Below, piece by piece: positions 8,128 through 18,205 of a stretch of 64,000 bases of DNA. The notes below the pieces were generated by a model that had not been told where the DNA came from, made no database searches, and saw only the letters and a list, made by a program, of their open reading frames with translations. The DNA is from Polyangium sp. 15x6. Lineage in GTDB: Bacteria; Myxococcota_A; Polyangia; Polyangiales; Polyangiaceae. The position numbers and the translations under genes are program-made. Within the stretch, counting starts at the first letter, position 1; each line of letters starts with the position of its first letter. The DNA is taken from NCBI RefSeq assembly GCF_029960785.1, contig NZ_JASBQE010000065.1, positions 1 through 64,000 of the forward strand. The letters run 5' to 3'.

Positions 8128-9642
8128 ATGCAAGACCCTGCGCGCAGTGACGTCCCCACCGAACCCACCCCGACCGCCGAGTCCGAGGTCATCGCGGACG
8201 ACGTCCGGCAGCTCCACCGGATGGGGTATGCCCAGGAGCTCCTCCGGCGGATGAGCGGATTCTCGAATTTCGCCGTCTCCTTTTCGATCATCTGCATCCT
8301 CGCCGGCGGCCTCACCTCCTATCACCTCGGCCTTTCCGCCGCGGGCGGCGCCTCGATCGGCCTCGGCTGGCCGCTCTCCTGCTTGCTCTCGTTCTGCTTC
8401 GCGCTCGCGATGGCCCAGCTCGCCTCGGCGTTCCCGACGGCGGGCGGCCTCTATCACTGGGCGTCCATTCTCGGCGGCAAGGGCCTCGGCTGGGCGACGG
8501 CCTGGTTCAACCTCGTCGGCCTCGTCACCGTCCTCGCCGCGATCAACGTCGGCGCCTATCTCTTCATCGCGGGCTCGCTCGGCCCCGTCTTCGGCATCGA
8601 CCCGGAGAAACTCGGCCCGGGCCACCAGCTCGCCGCCGTCGTCGTCATCACCGGGACGCAGGCGCTCTTCAATCACCGCGGCATTCGCCTCACCACGCGC
8701 CTCACCGATTTCAGCGGGTATCTCATCTTCGTCGTCGCGACCGTCCTCACGGCCTCGATGCTCCTTTTTGCGCCGCGCCTCGAAGCGTCGCGGCTCGTCA
8801 CCTTCACCAATTTCAGCGGCCCGGCCGGCGGGGACGTCTGGCCCGCGACGAACGGCATGACCTGGCTCTTTTTGCTCGGCCTGCTCATGCCGGCGTACAC
8901 GGTCACCGGGTTCGATGCCTCCGCGCATACCGCCGAGGAGACCGTCGGCGCCGCGACGAACGTCCCCCGGGCCATTCTGCGCGCCGTGCTCTACTCGGGC
9001 GTGTTCGGATACCTGATGGTGGCCTCGATCCTCCTCGCCATGCCGAGCGTGGAGGTCGGCGCCTCGAAAGGCCCAGGGGTGTTTTTCTGGGTCATGGGCG
9101 AGATCCTCCCGCGCCCTTTGCAGATCGCTCTTTACGTCGGCATCGGCATCGCCCAGTACCTCTGCGGCCTCGCCACGGTCACCAGCGCCTCGCGCATGAC
9201 GTACGCGTTTGCCCGCGACGGCGGCCTGCCCTTTTCGTATGCCCTCCGCCGCGTGAGCGAGGTGCACAGGACGCCCGCCCATGCGATCTGGGTCGTCGCG
9301 GCCGTGAGCACGGCGTTCACCGTCTACACGCCCGTGTATTCGACGATCACCGCGGTTTGCACGATTTTTCTCTACATCTCCTACGGCATGCCCATCGCGC
9401 TCGGCCTCTTCGCCTACGGCCGCACCTGGACCACGATGGGGCCCTTCTCGCTCGGCCCGTGGTATCGCCTCGTCGCGGTGATCTGCGTGCTCGGCTGCGC
9501 GCTCCTCCTCGTCATCGGCGTCGCGCCCCCGAACGACAAGGCCTTGCCGATCACGCTCGGCGCGCTGCTCGTCACGATCGTCGTGTGGTTCGGCGGCCTC
9601 CGGCGCGTGTTCCAGGGGCCGCCGGCCGCGGGGCCGCTCTGA
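8128..9642 (+). CDS. APC-family amino acid/GABA permease
   Basis: This is a 504-residue integral membrane protein with about 12 hydrophobic segments from residue 50 onward. The first segment reads GFSNFAVSFSIICILAGG, the signature of the amino acid/GABA permease (ACT/BAT1-UGA4-like) branch of the APC superfamily. FPTAGGLYHWAS, GFDASAHTAEET and ASRMTYAFARDGGLP are the other conserved family blocks. It probably imports a gamma-amino or ordinary amino acid by proton symport; the exact substrate cannot be read. It begins 53 bp after prfB and ends head-on with the kinase gene, 9 bp apart. Confidence 0.85.
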   Translation: MQDPARSDVPTEPTPTAESEVIADDVRQLHRMGYAQELLRRMSGFSNFAVSFSIICILAGGLTSYHLGLSAAGGASIGLGWPLSCLLSFCFALAMAQLASAFPTAGGLYHWASILGGKGLGWATAWFNLVGLVTVLAAINVGAYLFIAGSLGPVFGIDPEKLGPGHQLAAVVVITGTQALFNHRGIRLTTRLTDFSGYLIFVVATVLTASMLLFAPRLEASRLVTFTNFSGPAGGDVWPATNGMTWLFLLGLLMPAYTVTGFDASAHTAEETVGAATNVPRAILRAVLYSGVFGYLMVASILLAMPSVEVGASKGPGVFFWVMGEILPRPLQIALYVGIGIAQYLCGLATVTSASRMTYAFARDGGLPFSYALRRVSEVHRTPAHAIWVVAAVSTAFTVYTPVYSTITAVCTIFLYISYGMPIALGLFAYGRTWTTMGPFSLGPWYRLVAVICVLGCALLLVIGVAPPNDKALPITLGALLVTIVVWFGGLRRVFQGPPAAGPL

Positions 9643-9651
9643 ATTCGTCTC

Positions 9652-11115
9652 TCAAAAGAAGAGGAAAATCACGAAGAACCCGATGAGCAGCACCGTCGCC
9701 GCGCCCACCGCGACGGCCAGGTAAAACCCCGTCTTGTTGACGTGCTCCACGTGCTGCGCCGGACGCTGGTGCAGCTCCGTCACCGTCATCTGCTGCTGCC
9801 GCGCGCTGAACAGCGTCGGCGCCGCGGCGCCGGGCGGCGGCGCGGTCGGCGGCGGCTCGGTCGGCTCGTCCACGATGTGCGCGCCTGCCATGGGCATCGG
9901 CGGCGGCGCGAACACGCCGGACGGCTCGATATAGACCTGCGTCGGCTCCGAGTCGTGCGAGGCGCGCGGCGGCGGGACGTACGCGGCTCGCGGGCGCCGC
10001 GTCGATTCCTCCGCGCGCGGGGAGGAAGAAGACGACGGCGGGGCCATGAGCAGCGTGCCGAGCGGCCCGGCCGAGGACGAGGGCGCGGGGAAACTCCCCG
10101 AGGCCGGCGACGATCGCAGCAAAGGCGCCGGACCCGACGGCGCCGACTCGGCCATCACCAGCGTGCCGAGCTGACCCCGCATCGGCAGCTCTTCCAGCAC
10201 GGGCGCGTGCGCCGCGCCATTCGTGTTTTCGTCGTGGATCTTCGCCGGACCCGGAGCCGACGCCGCCGGCGGCGAAAGCGACGGTTTGCGCCCCGCTGCC
10301 GCGAACACCTCGAGCATGTGCGCGACGACCATCGCGCTGCCGATGCGTTTGTCGCGCTCGCGCTCCATGCACCGCGCCACGATCTCTTCGAGCGCCGGAT
10401 CCACCGCGGACGCGAGCTGCGAGATCCGCGGCACCGGCCCGCTCGTGATCCGCGCCGTGATGTCCGCGCGCCCGCCCTCGAAAGGACGCTGCCCCGCGAG
10501 CATCTCGAACAGCACCACGCCGAGCGACCAGAGATCCGTTCGTACGTCGAACGACTCCGGCGCGGCGAGCTGCTCCGGGCTCCGGTACGACGGCGATCCC
10601 AGCCCGAGCGTCTCCGCCACGACCGCGGGCACCGCCCGCGCGACCCATAGATCCAGCAGTTTTACGATGGGCGCGTCCGTGCCCGGCTCTCCGTGCAGGA
10701 ACACGTTCGCCGGCCGGAGATCGCCGTGCACGAGCCGCGCGGCATGCGCGATGGTCAGCGCCGAGGCGATGTCGCGCCCGATCTGCGCGGCGAGCGGCGG
10801 CGGCAGCGTGCGCTCGCGCGCGAGCCGGTCGGCGAGCGTCTCGCCCGAGAGCAGCTCCATGGCGACGAACGGCTCGCCGCCGCCCGTCTCGCCCACGTCG
10901 AGGATCGTGACCAGCGTGGGGTGCTTGGCGGCTTGCGCCGCGCGCGCCTCCTCGCCGAGCCGCCGCCCGACTTCCTGGTTCGGGATGCTGAGGAGCTTCA
11001 GCGCGACGTGGCGCGACGCCGTGTGGTCCTCCGCCTCCCAGACGGCCCCGAGCGCGCCCGTCCCGATTTGCCGCACGAGGCCGTATCTATCGCCGATGAG
11101 TTCGCCGCCGCTCAT
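9652..11115 (-). CDS. Membrane-anchored Ser/Thr protein kinase with atypical catalytic motifs
   Basis: An N-terminal kinase domain occupies about residues 8-270, followed by a long Pro/Ser/Ala-rich linker and one C-terminal transmembrane helix (about 465-485) with almost nothing after it. The Gly loop (IGTGALGAVW) and VALK Lys40 are present. The catalytic loop reads VHGDLRPANV instead of HRDLKPxN, and the DFG motif reads DLW (Asp155). Both catalytic Asp residues remain, but HRD-Arg, loop Lys and DFG-Gly are changed. It could be weakly active or a pseudokinase. The tail-anchored layout puts the kinase in the cytoplasm. It is probably transcribed separately from the upstream aminotransferase (42 bp gap). 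Confidence 0.85.
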   Translation of the reverse strand: MSGGELIGDRYGLVRQIGTGALGAVWEAEDHTASRHVALKLLSIPNQEVGRRLGEEARAAQAAKHPTLVTILDVGETGGGEPFVAMELLSGETLADRLARERTLPPPLAAQIGRDIASALTIAHAARLVHGDLRPANVFLHGEPGTDAPIVKLLDLWVARAVPAVVAETLGLGSPSYRSPEQLAAPESFDVRTDLWSLGVVLFEMLAGQRPFEGGRADITARITSGPVPRISQLASAVDPALEEIVARCMERERDKRIGSAMVVAHMLEVFAAAGRKPSLSPPAASAPGPAKIHDENTNGAAHAPVLEELPMRGQLGTLVMAESAPSGPAPLLRSSPASGSFPAPSSSAGPLGTLLMAPPSSSSSPRAEESTRRPRAAYVPPPRASHDSEPTQVYIEPSGVFAPPPMPMAGAHIVDEPTEPPPTAPPPGAAAPTLFSARQQQMTVTELHQRPAQHVEHVNKTGFYLAVAVGAATVLLIGFFVIFLFF

Positions 11116-11157
11116 TGCCCTGCTCGACTCGAATTCATGCCCGATTGCGGAAATTCT

Positions 11158-12306
11158 TCACGGAAGCGATCGAATGCGCCGCGCCGCCTCTTCCAGCACG
11201 GCGTCCTCCTTCGCGAAGCAGAACCGGGAGAGCGTCTCGCCCACCGGGTCCCCGTAAAACGAGGTGCCAGGTACGCTCGCGATGCGGAGTTTTTCGAGCA
11301 GCAGCATCGCCGCCGCCTTCGCGTTCGGCGCGCCGAGCCGCCGGATGTCGGCGAGCACGTAATACGCGCCCCGCGGCACGTACGGCGTGAGGCCCGCGTC
11401 CGCGAGCGCGCTGCAGAGGATATCGCGCTTCTTCTGGTAGCCCTGCCCGATCGACGCGAAGTAATCGTCCGGCATCCCGAGCCCCGCCACCATCGCGTGC
11501 TGGAGCGGCGTCGGCGCGCAGACGTAGAGCAGATCGTGCGCCACCGTGATCCGCCGCGCGGCCTCGGGCGGCGCCGTCAGGTACCCGCACCGCCAGCCCG
11601 TCACCGCGAACGTCTTCGAGAATCCCGAGATCGACACCGTGCGGGACGCCGCGTTCTTCCGCGTCGCGAGCGGCACGTGCTTCTGCCCGTCGAACACGAT
11701 GTGCTCGTAGATCTCGTCCGTGATCGCCACGAGATCGTGCGCCTCGATCGCGTCCGCGAGCCAGTCGAGCTCCTCCTCGCTCCACACCTTGCCGCTCGGG
11801 TTCGACGGCGTGCACACGACGACCGCGCGTGTCCGCGGCCCGATCGCCCGCACGAACGCTTCCCGATCGATCTCCCACGACGGCGGCCGCGTCGGCACGA
11901 GCACGGGCTGAAGGCCGAGCGCGAGCACCGTGTTCAAGTGGTAGCCGTAATAGGGCTCGAACAGGATCACCTCGTCGCCCGGATCGAGCAGCGCGAGGCA
12001 CGCCGCCGCGAACGCGCCCGTCGCGCCCGACGTCACCACCACCTCACTCGCCGGATCGACCTCGCGTCCGTAGCGCTTCTTCAGATCGGCCGCGATCGCG
12101 AGCCGCAGCGGCAGGATCCCCTCGGGCGCGGTGTAGATCGCCACGCTCGCGTCGATCGCAGCGTTCGCCGCGCGGGCCACGGGCGGGGGCGTCGGCAGAT
12201 CACACACGCCTTGCCCGAGGTTGATCCCGCCGACCGCCTCACACGCGCGGCTCATCGCGCGAATGTCGGAGATGACCAGCGAGCTCAGGCGTTGACCGAT
12301 CCGCAT
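11158..12306 (-). CDS. Class I/II pyridoxal-phosphate aminotransferase
   Basis: This 382-residue fold-type I aminotransferase has its full length and all key blocks: [46 protein letters not shown] (substrate carboxylate contact Asn), the PLP-ring Asp in [13 protein letters not shown], and the Schiff-base Lys231 in [16 protein letters not shown]. It resembles the aspartate/aromatic and kynurenine aminotransferase branch. The preferred amino donor cannot be decided from sequence. Its start lies at the beginning of a region shared with the divergent MATE gene, so the promoter must be between 12307 and about 12420. Confidence 0.85.
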   Translation of the reverse strand: MRIGQRLSSLVISDIRAMSRACEAVGGINLGQGVCDLPTPPPVARAANAAIDASVAIYTAPEGILPLRLAIAADLKKRYGREVDPASEVVVTSGATGAFAAACLALLDPGDEVILFEPYYGYHLNTVLALGLQPVLVPTRPPSWEIDREAFVRAIGPRTRAVVVCTPSNPSGKVWSEEELDWLADAIEAHDLVAITDEIYEHIVFDGQKHVPLATRKNAASRTVSISGFSKTFAVTGWRCGYLTAPPEAARRITVAHDLLYVCAPTPLQHAMVAGLGMPDDYFASIGQGYQKKRDILCSALADAGLTPYVPRGAYYVLADIRRLGAPNAKAAAMLLLEKLRIASVPGTSFYGDPVGETLSRFCFAKEDAVLEEAARRIRSLP

Positions 12307-12421
12307 GGCAGCACCCTACCTCAACACGGACCTAAAAATCCCCTCCGCTGCGCACGGCGATGACCACGAAGCCGAAAGCCGCCCCTTGCCTGAACGGCTG
12401 GACCATGGCACCCCCGGCGCC

Positions 12422-13798
12422 GTGCGTCCGTCATCCCTCGCCGAGACCCGCCTCGTTCGTGAGGGCGATCGCGCCCTCATGGCCGAGGTCTGGTCGCTCG
12501 CCTGGCCGGCGATCACGCACATGCTGCTGATCACGCTCGTCTTTCTGGTCGGGCGGCTCATGCTCGGCCGGTACTCGTCGACCGCGCTCGCGGCGATCCA
12601 GATCGGCGGCGCCACGAGCTGGACCCTCTACTCCGTCTGCACGGCCTTCTCCGCGGGCACCCTCGCCGTCGTGGCCCGGCGTGTCGGCGCCGGCGACCGT
12701 CCGGGCGCGGCCCGCGCCGCCCGCGCCGCGCTCCTCTTCGCGGTCGGGCTCGGCGTCGTCGTCGCGTGCGCCCTGTTTTTCGCGGAAGGCCCCTTCATTC
12801 GGACCCTCTTTCCTCGCGCCGGCGCGGCCGTGCATGAACAAGCGGGCGCGTACCTCCGCATCGCGTGCTGGGCCATGCCGCTCACGTTCGTCGAGGCGAT
12901 CGCGGCCGCGTCGCTGCAAGCCTCGGGCGATACGCGCACGCCGCTCGTCGTCGCGGGCGTGGGCAATGTCCTGAACCTCGCGCTGAACGCGCTGCTCATC
13001 TTCGGCCTGTTCGGCCTGCCCGAGCTCGGCATTCGCGGCGCGGCCGTCGCGAACGCCGCGACCATGTCCCTCGAAGGCCTCCTGCTCGCCTACGCGCTCT
13101 TCCGCCGCACGAGCCCGCTGCCATTGCACAGCGCGAGCTTCGAGGGCGCGGGGGATGCTTTGAGGCGCGTGCTGCGCGTCTCGAGCGCGGCGTTCGGCGA
13201 GAAGGCGGCGTATCACCTCGGGTACATGTTTTACGTCGCGATCGTCGCGCTCCTCGGCGAGGTCGCGCTCGCGGCGCAGCAGGCGGCGATCAGCATCGAG
13301 TCGATCTCGTGGCTCTCGGCGGATGGGTTTGGCATCGCGGCGGGCGCGATCGTGGGCCAGAAGCTCGGGGCGAAGCGGCCCGAGGAGGCGGCGCGGGCGG
13401 GCCGGGTCGCGGCGATGCTCGCCGTGTTCTGCTTGACCCTCGTCGGGCTGTCGTTTTTGACGATGGCGCCCTTGCTCGTCTCGGCGTTCACGCCGGATCG
13501 GACCATCGTGGAGACGGCCGTGCCGGCGATGCGCGTGGGCGGATTCGCGCAGCCGTTCATGGGGTTCGCGATGGTCACGGCGATGGCGCTGCGCGGCGCG
13601 GGCGACACGCGCACCGTGCTCGGCACGATGATCCTCTGCGGTCTTTTCCTGCGGGCCGGCGTGACCTGGCTCTGCGCGATCAAGCTCGATCTCGGCCTCG
13701 CCGGCGTGTGGATGGGCAGCACGGCGGACTGGATCTGCCGCGCCGTGCTGCTCGGCTGGGCGTTCGCGCGGGGGCGGTGGAAGAAGGTCGAAGTGTAG
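12422..13798 (+). CDS. MATE-family multidrug/drug-cation exporter
   Basis: About 12 transmembrane segments make two six-helix halves, the MATE layout. Typical blocks include [57 protein letters not shown] and [19 protein letters not shown] 12422 gives 458 residues, the usual family length. The frame is open back to ATG 12305, but that would overlap the aminotransferase start and leave no promoter; ATG 12479 is a third possibility. The transporter should use a Na+ or H+ gradient to export a cationic or amphipathic compound. Confidence 0.85.
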   Translation: MRPSSLAETRLVREGDRALMAEVWSLAWPAITHMLLITLVFLVGRLMLGRYSSTALAAIQIGGATSWTLYSVCTAFSAGTLAVVARRVGAGDRPGAARAARAALLFAVGLGVVVACALFFAEGPFIRTLFPRAGAAVHEQAGAYLRIACWAMPLTFVEAIAAASLQASGDTRTPLVVAGVGNVLNLALNALLIFGLFGLPELGIRGAAVANAATMSLEGLLLAYALFRRTSPLPLHSASFEGAGDALRRVLRVSSAAFGEKAAYHLGYMFYVAIVALLGEVALAAQQAAISIESISWLSADGFGIAAGAIVGQKLGAKRPEEAARAGRVAAMLAVFCLTLVGLSFLTMAPLLVSAFTPDRTIVETAVPAMRVGGFAQPFMGFAMVTAMALRGAGDTRTVLGTMILCGLFLRAGVTWLCAIKLDLGLAGVWMGSTADWICRAVLLGWAFARGRWKKVEV

Positions 13799-13803
13799 GG
13801 CCG

Positions 13804-14361
13804 CTACACGCCACCGACGCAGGCGAATTTCACGCAGCTCTGATCGTTCTGGCAGTCGTTCGTCGACACGCATTGCACGTTGAGACACAACGCCACGTCC
13901 GAGCACGCGACGTCGCCGCCGCAATTGGCGAATGCGGATTGCTGGTCCGGCGTGAAGCCTTCACAGTCCGTGAGGCACTGCGTGGCTTCGTCTGCAGCGA
14001 GGCCGCAGGACTCGAAATGCTTGCAGGCTTCCTTGCACCCGACGAGGTTGTCGAACATGGGCGTCTCTGCGTCGGTCGTGGGCCGATCGATGCATTGCCG
14101 CGGCGCGGCCGCGTCCGGATCGCACATCTGCGACGGGTCGCAATTGTCGTCCGTGAGACAGCCCTCCTCGCATACGGAGAGCGAGAAATCTGCGCAGTGT
14201 TGACCGGGCGAGCAGAAGACGTCGCCGCCGCAATGGTCGAAGCCGGGTCCCTTGTTGGGCACGAAATCCTGGCGCATCTTGCACCCGAGGCCCAATGCGC
14301 CGAGCGCGAGGGCGAGGAGCAAGCCGGACTGGAGCGGAGCAAGTCGAAGTGATGCAAGCAT
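13804..14361 (-). CDS. Cys-rich lipoprotein, 185 aa
   Basis: ATG 14361 follows GGGAGGTCC at good spacing. The signal peptide ends ALGALGLGC, a clear lipobox with lipidated Cys near residue 27. The mature protein carries about 20 cysteines in repeats such as FCSPGQHC, CEEGCLTDDNCD, CKEACKHFESCG and CGGDVACSD, resembling small EGF/Dickkopf-like disulfide modules found in myxobacterial surface lipoproteins. No enzyme motif is seen. It ends 5 bp from the convergent MATE gene. Confidence 0.65.
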   Translation of the reverse strand: MLASLRLAPLQSGLLLALALGALGLGCKMRQDFVPNKGPGFDHCGGDVFCSPGQHCADFSLSVCEEGCLTDDNCDPSQMCDPDAAAPRQCIDRPTTDAETPMFDNLVGCKEACKHFESCGLAADEATQCLTDCEGFTPDQQSAFANCGGDVACSDVALCLNVQCVSTNDCQNDQSCVKFACVGGV

Positions 14362-14472
14362 AAGGACCTCCCTTCGAGGTGGCCCATTTGTGCGACGTGT
14401 GCGCGTTCGTGTCATGTTGCACATCTGCGAGCGGAGTTCGCAGGGGTGCAACGACGTCGCAGAGCCGCCGGC

Positions 14473-15318
14473 TCAGAGCGCCGCGCGAAACCGCCGCATG
14501 AGCGCGTCCATGAGCACCCGCACGCGGGGCGTCTTGCGCAGGTCGGGGTGGGTGAGCAGCCAGGCGGTCCGTTCGAGCGGCGCGACGTGCTCGCGATAGG
14601 CGGGGATCTCCACGAGCTCGGGGTGGAGCGCGGCGAGTGCGCGCGGAATGAGCCCGACGCCCACGCCGCCGGCGACGAGCGATACGAGCGCGCTGAACTG
14701 GGCGCGGGTGGCATAACCGCTGGCGTGCTCGCGCTCCCACGCCGACTCGGGCGAGGAGCGCTCGCTCAGCGCGCGCACGACCCAGAGCGGCTCGGGCTCG
14801 CGCCTCACGGCCTCCGCGGTCCCGAAGACGCCGTACGGGAGTTTGCCCAGCCGAACCCCCCAGCACCCGGGCGGCGGGCGCCGCATGATGCCGATCGCGA
14901 CGTCGACCTCGCGGTCCCGGACGCTCGGCCCCGAATCGCCGAGGATGAGGTTCACGCGTAATGGATATTGCGTGGTTATTTCGGCGATCGGGTCCACGAG
15001 GAATGGGAGCAAGGCCTCCACGGTCGTGAGGCTGACCTCGCCGACGATCTCCGTGGCCTGGGCGTGCACGTGCCCCGCGACCTCGGCGAGGGCCTTGCGC
15101 ATGCGGTGGCCGACCTGCGCGAGCATGGCGCCGGTCTCCGTCAAACCGCCGCCGGCCGGGCCACGCTCGAGGCACGGCGCGCCCACGGTGGATTCGAGGA
15201 TCGCAATGCGGCGGTACACGGTGGAGGCCGACACGCCGAGCTCGCGGGCCGCGCCGCCCACGCCGCCGGCGCGGGCGACCGCTTCCAGATAACGGACGTC
15301 TTCCCAGAGAATCGACAC
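14473..15318 (-). CDS. LysR-family transcriptional regulator
   Basis: This 281-residue protein (GTG start at 15318) has an N-terminal winged helix, VRYLEAVARAGGVGGAARELGVSASTVYRRIAILE in family terms at residues 8-42, followed by a linker helix and a periplasmic-binding-protein-like effector domain (LTTVEALLPFLV, LILGDSGPSVRDREVDVAIG). LysR proteins usually control a divergent neighbour, but the adjacent genes here are on the same strand, so the target is not evident. The inducer is unknown. Confidence 0.8.
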   Translation of the reverse strand: MSILWEDVRYLEAVARAGGVGGAARELGVSASTVYRRIAILESTVGAPCLERGPAGGGLTETGAMLAQVGHRMRKALAEVAGHVHAQATEIVGEVSLTTVEALLPFLVDPIAEITTQYPLRVNLILGDSGPSVRDREVDVAIGIMRRPPPGCWGVRLGKLPYGVFGTAEAVRREPEPLWVVRALSERSSPESAWEREHASGYATRAQFSALVSLVAGGVGVGLIPRALAALHPELVEIPAYREHVAPLERTAWLLTHPDLRKTPRVRVLMDALMRRFRAAL

Positions 15319-15366
15319 GCGCCGAGTGTACTACGCGGCGGGATGAGGTCCTAGTGTAGCCCTTGC

Positions 15367-16332
15367 TCACCAGTTGCCGGTGGCCGAGACCCCCATCGTC
15401 TCGTTGGAAACGCTCGGCGCGATGTAGACGCTCGGAGCGGGCGCCTGGGGCAGGCTGGCGATTCCAATTCCCAGTCCTATGACACTGAGCCCAAGGAGGC
15501 CACCCCCAGCTCCTGCAACACCGGTCCACGCCCTACGGGTCGCCGCATCCTCGGTGTCACGAAACACGAGCCCCATGGCAAGTGCTCCCGTCCCGAGCCC
15601 CATGCCTACCACGCTCGCAATGATGAGGTTCTTCGGCCATGTAGGCTTTCCGTCTTGAGGGTCCGGCGAATATCCCCTCATGTTGACGTTCAGCGGGCGC
15701 TCGAACCCGATGACCTGCGTCTGGATCCGCTGCTGCATGGGGATGATCACCTCGGCGGTCTCTCCGGCTTTGACCTCCACGTATCGCTGGTTCATCCAGT
15801 AGCCTTCCTTCATCGCTTTCACGATGTGCTTGCCGGGCGCGACGAAAAACTCGTGATTGGCCCACAGGTCCCGGACCTCCTCCTCCCCGACGAATACGCG
15901 CGTATCCGGCACGTTCGGGTGCAGGATGATCGTGCCGATGTGCTTCTTGCATTCCCCGAGAGCGGCGTATGTCTCGTCGATGCGATGGGCCCGCAGGCGG
16001 TGGCCATACACCAGCGCCATGTCGAGGTGCCGAGCGGCCTGTAAGTAATTCCCGGCGCGGAGCTGGGCGAGGCCGAGCTCCACCTCGACGTCGTTGTCGC
16101 GGTCGCGCTGGAGCGCCTGCTCGAAGAGATCGAGCGCCTCCTTGAAATCGCCACGCCGCTCGGCCTTGTACGCCTGCTCGAAGAGCGCTTGCACTTCGGG
16201 CCTGTAAAAACCCTTCGCCTCGGCCAGGTACGCGGGGGAAGGCACACGCGGGGGAGGCTCGGCCCACGTCGACGGGGTGACAAAGACAGCCATGAAAAAT
16301 GCTGCGATCGGGATAGAAGATTTGGTGTTCAT
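15367..16332 (-). CDS. Secreted TPR/PEGA-type protein with transmembrane tail, 321 aa
   Basis: A signal peptide (MNTKSSIPIAAFFMAVFVTPSTWAE, cleavage near 24) is followed by two TPR-like helical pairs (VQALFEQAYKAERRGDFKEALDLFEQAL, ELGLAQLRAGNYLQAARHLD). A PEGA-like beta segment about the core comes next (DTRVFVGEEEVRDLWANHEFFVAPGKHIVKAMKEGY). Two hydrophobic helices near the C terminus (IIASVVGMGLGTGALAMGLVF, GVAGAGGGLLGLSVIGLGIGI) and a short tail complete it. This TPR-PEGA-2TM plan is frequent in myxobacterial cell-envelope proteins of unknown role. The upstream region holds an inverted repeat at 16387-16428. Confidence 0.6.
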   Translation of the reverse strand: MNTKSSIPIAAFFMAVFVTPSTWAEPPPRVPSPAYLAEAKGFYRPEVQALFEQAYKAERRGDFKEALDLFEQALQRDRDNDVEVELGLAQLRAGNYLQAARHLDMALVYGHRLRAHRIDETYAALGECKKHIGTIILHPNVPDTRVFVGEEEVRDLWANHEFFVAPGKHIVKAMKEGYWMNQRYVEVKAGETAEVIIPMQQRIQTQVIGFERPLNVNMRGYSPDPQDGKPTWPKNLIIASVVGMGLGTGALAMGLVFRDTEDAATRRAWTGVAGAGGGLLGLSVIGLGIGIASLPQAPAPSVYIAPSVSNETMGVSATGNW

Positions 16333-16386
16333 GGAACGTGAGCTTACTCCATCCCGCATAGGCTGGTCAAGACGAACCCTGTTCCA

Positions 16387-16428
16387 GGACGAACCCAGGG
16401 TTTGCCCCCGAACCACGTGGGTTCGTCC
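16387..16428. promoter_or_regulatory. 11-bp perfect inverted repeat in a divergent promoter region
   Basis: GGACGAACCCA at 16387-16397 is the exact reverse complement of TGGGTTCGTCC at 16418-16428. A third related copy, AGACGAACCCT, lies just before it (about 16371). The site is in the 236-bp gap between the divergent genes starting at 16332 and 16569. It could be an operator or an RNA hairpin; no regulator is assigned. Confidence 0.4.
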
Positions 16429-16568
16429 CGGGCAGCGGCCGACGCAAGCGCGCGACATGGGGGGACGAGCACGCGCCGAGCCATCGTCCGGCGGCAGCCG
16501 AGGCGGCGGGGTGGGCATGTTCAACGAACCGGAGACCTCGCGCCCTCACCCGTGGTATACGCCCCGCC

Positions 16569-18194
16569 ATGGCACAGGTCCACGGCGGCAGGCTCGTATC
16601 GAAGGCGCTCGCGCGGCACGGGGTCACGCACCTCTTCACGCTCTGCGGCGGGCACATCCAGGCCATTTACGATGGCTGTCTCGACGACGGCATCCGCGTC
16701 GTCGACGTCCGGCACGAGCAGACCGCGGGGCACGCGGCCGACGCCTGGGCCCGCGTCACGGGCAAGCCGGGCGTTTGCGCGGTCACGGCCGGCCCCGGCG
16801 TCACCGACACCGTCACCGCGGTCGCCAATGCCCAGCGTGCCGGCATCCCCATGATCGTGATCGGCGGCGCCGGCCCGCGCCTGCTCGCCGACATGGGCTC
16901 GCTCCAGGACATGAACCACGTCGAGCTCATGCGCCCGGTCACGAAGTGGAGCGTCTCCGTCCCCTCCACCGACCGCATCCAGGAGTACATCGACGCCGCC
17001 TTCCGCATCGCGCAGGGCAACGTCCCCGGCCCCGTCTTCCTGGAGATGCCGCTCGATCTCCTCATGAGCTTCGGCGACGACGCGCCGCCCGCCACGGTTC
17101 CTTTCGACGAACCCCCGCGCCCCGCCGGCAATCCGCACGCGATCGCCCGCGCCGCAGCGATGCTGCGCGAGGCCGAGCGACCGATGTTCATCGTCGGCAC
17201 GCAGCTCCGATGGTCGCCGCGCAAGGAGATCCTGCGCGCGTTCGCCGACGCCATCGACGCCCCGTATTTCCTGAACGGCATGGCCCGCGGCGGCCTGCCG
17301 CACGCGCACCCGAACTTCTTCGCTCGGTCGCGCCGTGTCGCGCTCGGACAAACCGACCTCTGCGTCGTCCTCGGCACGCCCTTCGATTTCCGCCTCGAAT
17401 ACGGCCGCGCCATCAACCCGGGCGCGCGCGTCATCCAGATCGACCTCGACGGCAACGAGATCGGCCGCAATCGCAAGGTCGACGTCGCCATTCACGGCGA
17501 CAGCGGCCTCGTCCTCGAGCAGCTCCTCGCCGAGGTGAAGGAGAAGCGCGCGCCCGGCTGGATCGCGGCGATGCGCGCGGCCGAGGACAAGTCGCGGGCC
17601 AAGATGCAGCCCGAGATCGACGCCACGACCGACCCGCCGAACCCGCTGCGCGTCTGCGACGAGATCGGGAAACGCCTCGGCAAGGAGGACATCGTCATCG
17701 GCGACGGCGGCGATTTCGTGGCCACCGCGGCGAACGTGATCAAGCTCGAATGGCCGCAGCTCTGGATGGATCCGGGCCCGCTCGGCACGCTCGGCGTCGG
17801 CCCCGGGTATGCGATGGCCGCGAAGCTCGCCCGTCCGGGCGCGCGCGTGGTGCTCATTTACGGTGATGGCTCGTTCGGCTTCAACGCGGCCGAGTTCGAG
17901 GCGCTCGCGCGGCAAGGCATTCCGGTCGTCAGCATCATCGGCAACGACGCCGCGTGGATGCAGATTCGCCGCGGCCAGGTCGATCTTTATGGCGCAGAGC
18001 GCGCGCCGGCCACGGCGCTCGAATACACGCGTTACGAGAAGGTCGTCGAGGCGCTCGGCGGCGTGGGCTACTGGGTCGAGAAGATGGCCGATCTCGGTCC
18101 CGCCCTCGATGCAGCATTCGCGGCCGACAAACCGTCCTGCGTGAACGTCAAGATCGCCACCAGCGAGTTCCGCAAGGGCGCGATCAGCGTATAG
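16569..18194 (+). CDS. Thiamine-diphosphate-dependent enzyme (acetolactate synthase-like)
   Basis: This 541-residue protein has the three-domain POX/ALS architecture. Glu50 in DVRHEQTAGHAADAWAR activates the thiamine ring; the pyrimidine domain continues with GPGVTDTVTAVANAQ. The central domain is at about 190-330, and the ThDP/Mg domain has GDGSFGFNAAEFEAL beginning at residue 432 and IGNDAAWMQ downstream. It resembles ILVBL/2-hydroxyacyl-CoA lyase-type members more than the biosynthetic IlvB, because no small subunit gene is near. It probably makes or cleaves a 2-hydroxy-acyl or 2-keto compound. The next gene starts 11 bp downstream, so the two are likely cotranscribed. Confidence 0.8.
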   Translation: MAQVHGGRLVSKALARHGVTHLFTLCGGHIQAIYDGCLDDGIRVVDVRHEQTAGHAADAWARVTGKPGVCAVTAGPGVTDTVTAVANAQRAGIPMIVIGGAGPRLLADMGSLQDMNHVELMRPVTKWSVSVPSTDRIQEYIDAAFRIAQGNVPGPVFLEMPLDLLMSFGDDAPPATVPFDEPPRPAGNPHAIARAAAMLREAERPMFIVGTQLRWSPRKEILRAFADAIDAPYFLNGMARGGLPHAHPNFFARSRRVALGQTDLCVVLGTPFDFRLEYGRAINPGARVIQIDLDGNEIGRNRKVDVAIHGDSGLVLEQLLAEVKEKRAPGWIAAMRAAEDKSRAKMQPEIDATTDPPNPLRVCDEIGKRLGKEDIVIGDGGDFVATAANVIKLEWPQLWMDPGPLGTLGVGPGYAMAAKLARPGARVVLIYGDGSFGFNAAEFEALARQGIPVVSIIGNDAAWMQIRRGQVDLYGAERAPATALEYTRYEKVVEALGGVGYWVEKMADLGPALDAAFAADKPSCVNVKIATSEFRKGAISV

Positions 18195-18205
18195 CGGGGC
18201 GGGAC

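Noticed and set aside
12305-12421. N-terminal extension of the MATE transporter to ATG 12305
   Set aside because: It would overlap the divergent aminotransferase start and is unlike any MATE N terminus; GTG 12422 gives the normal length.
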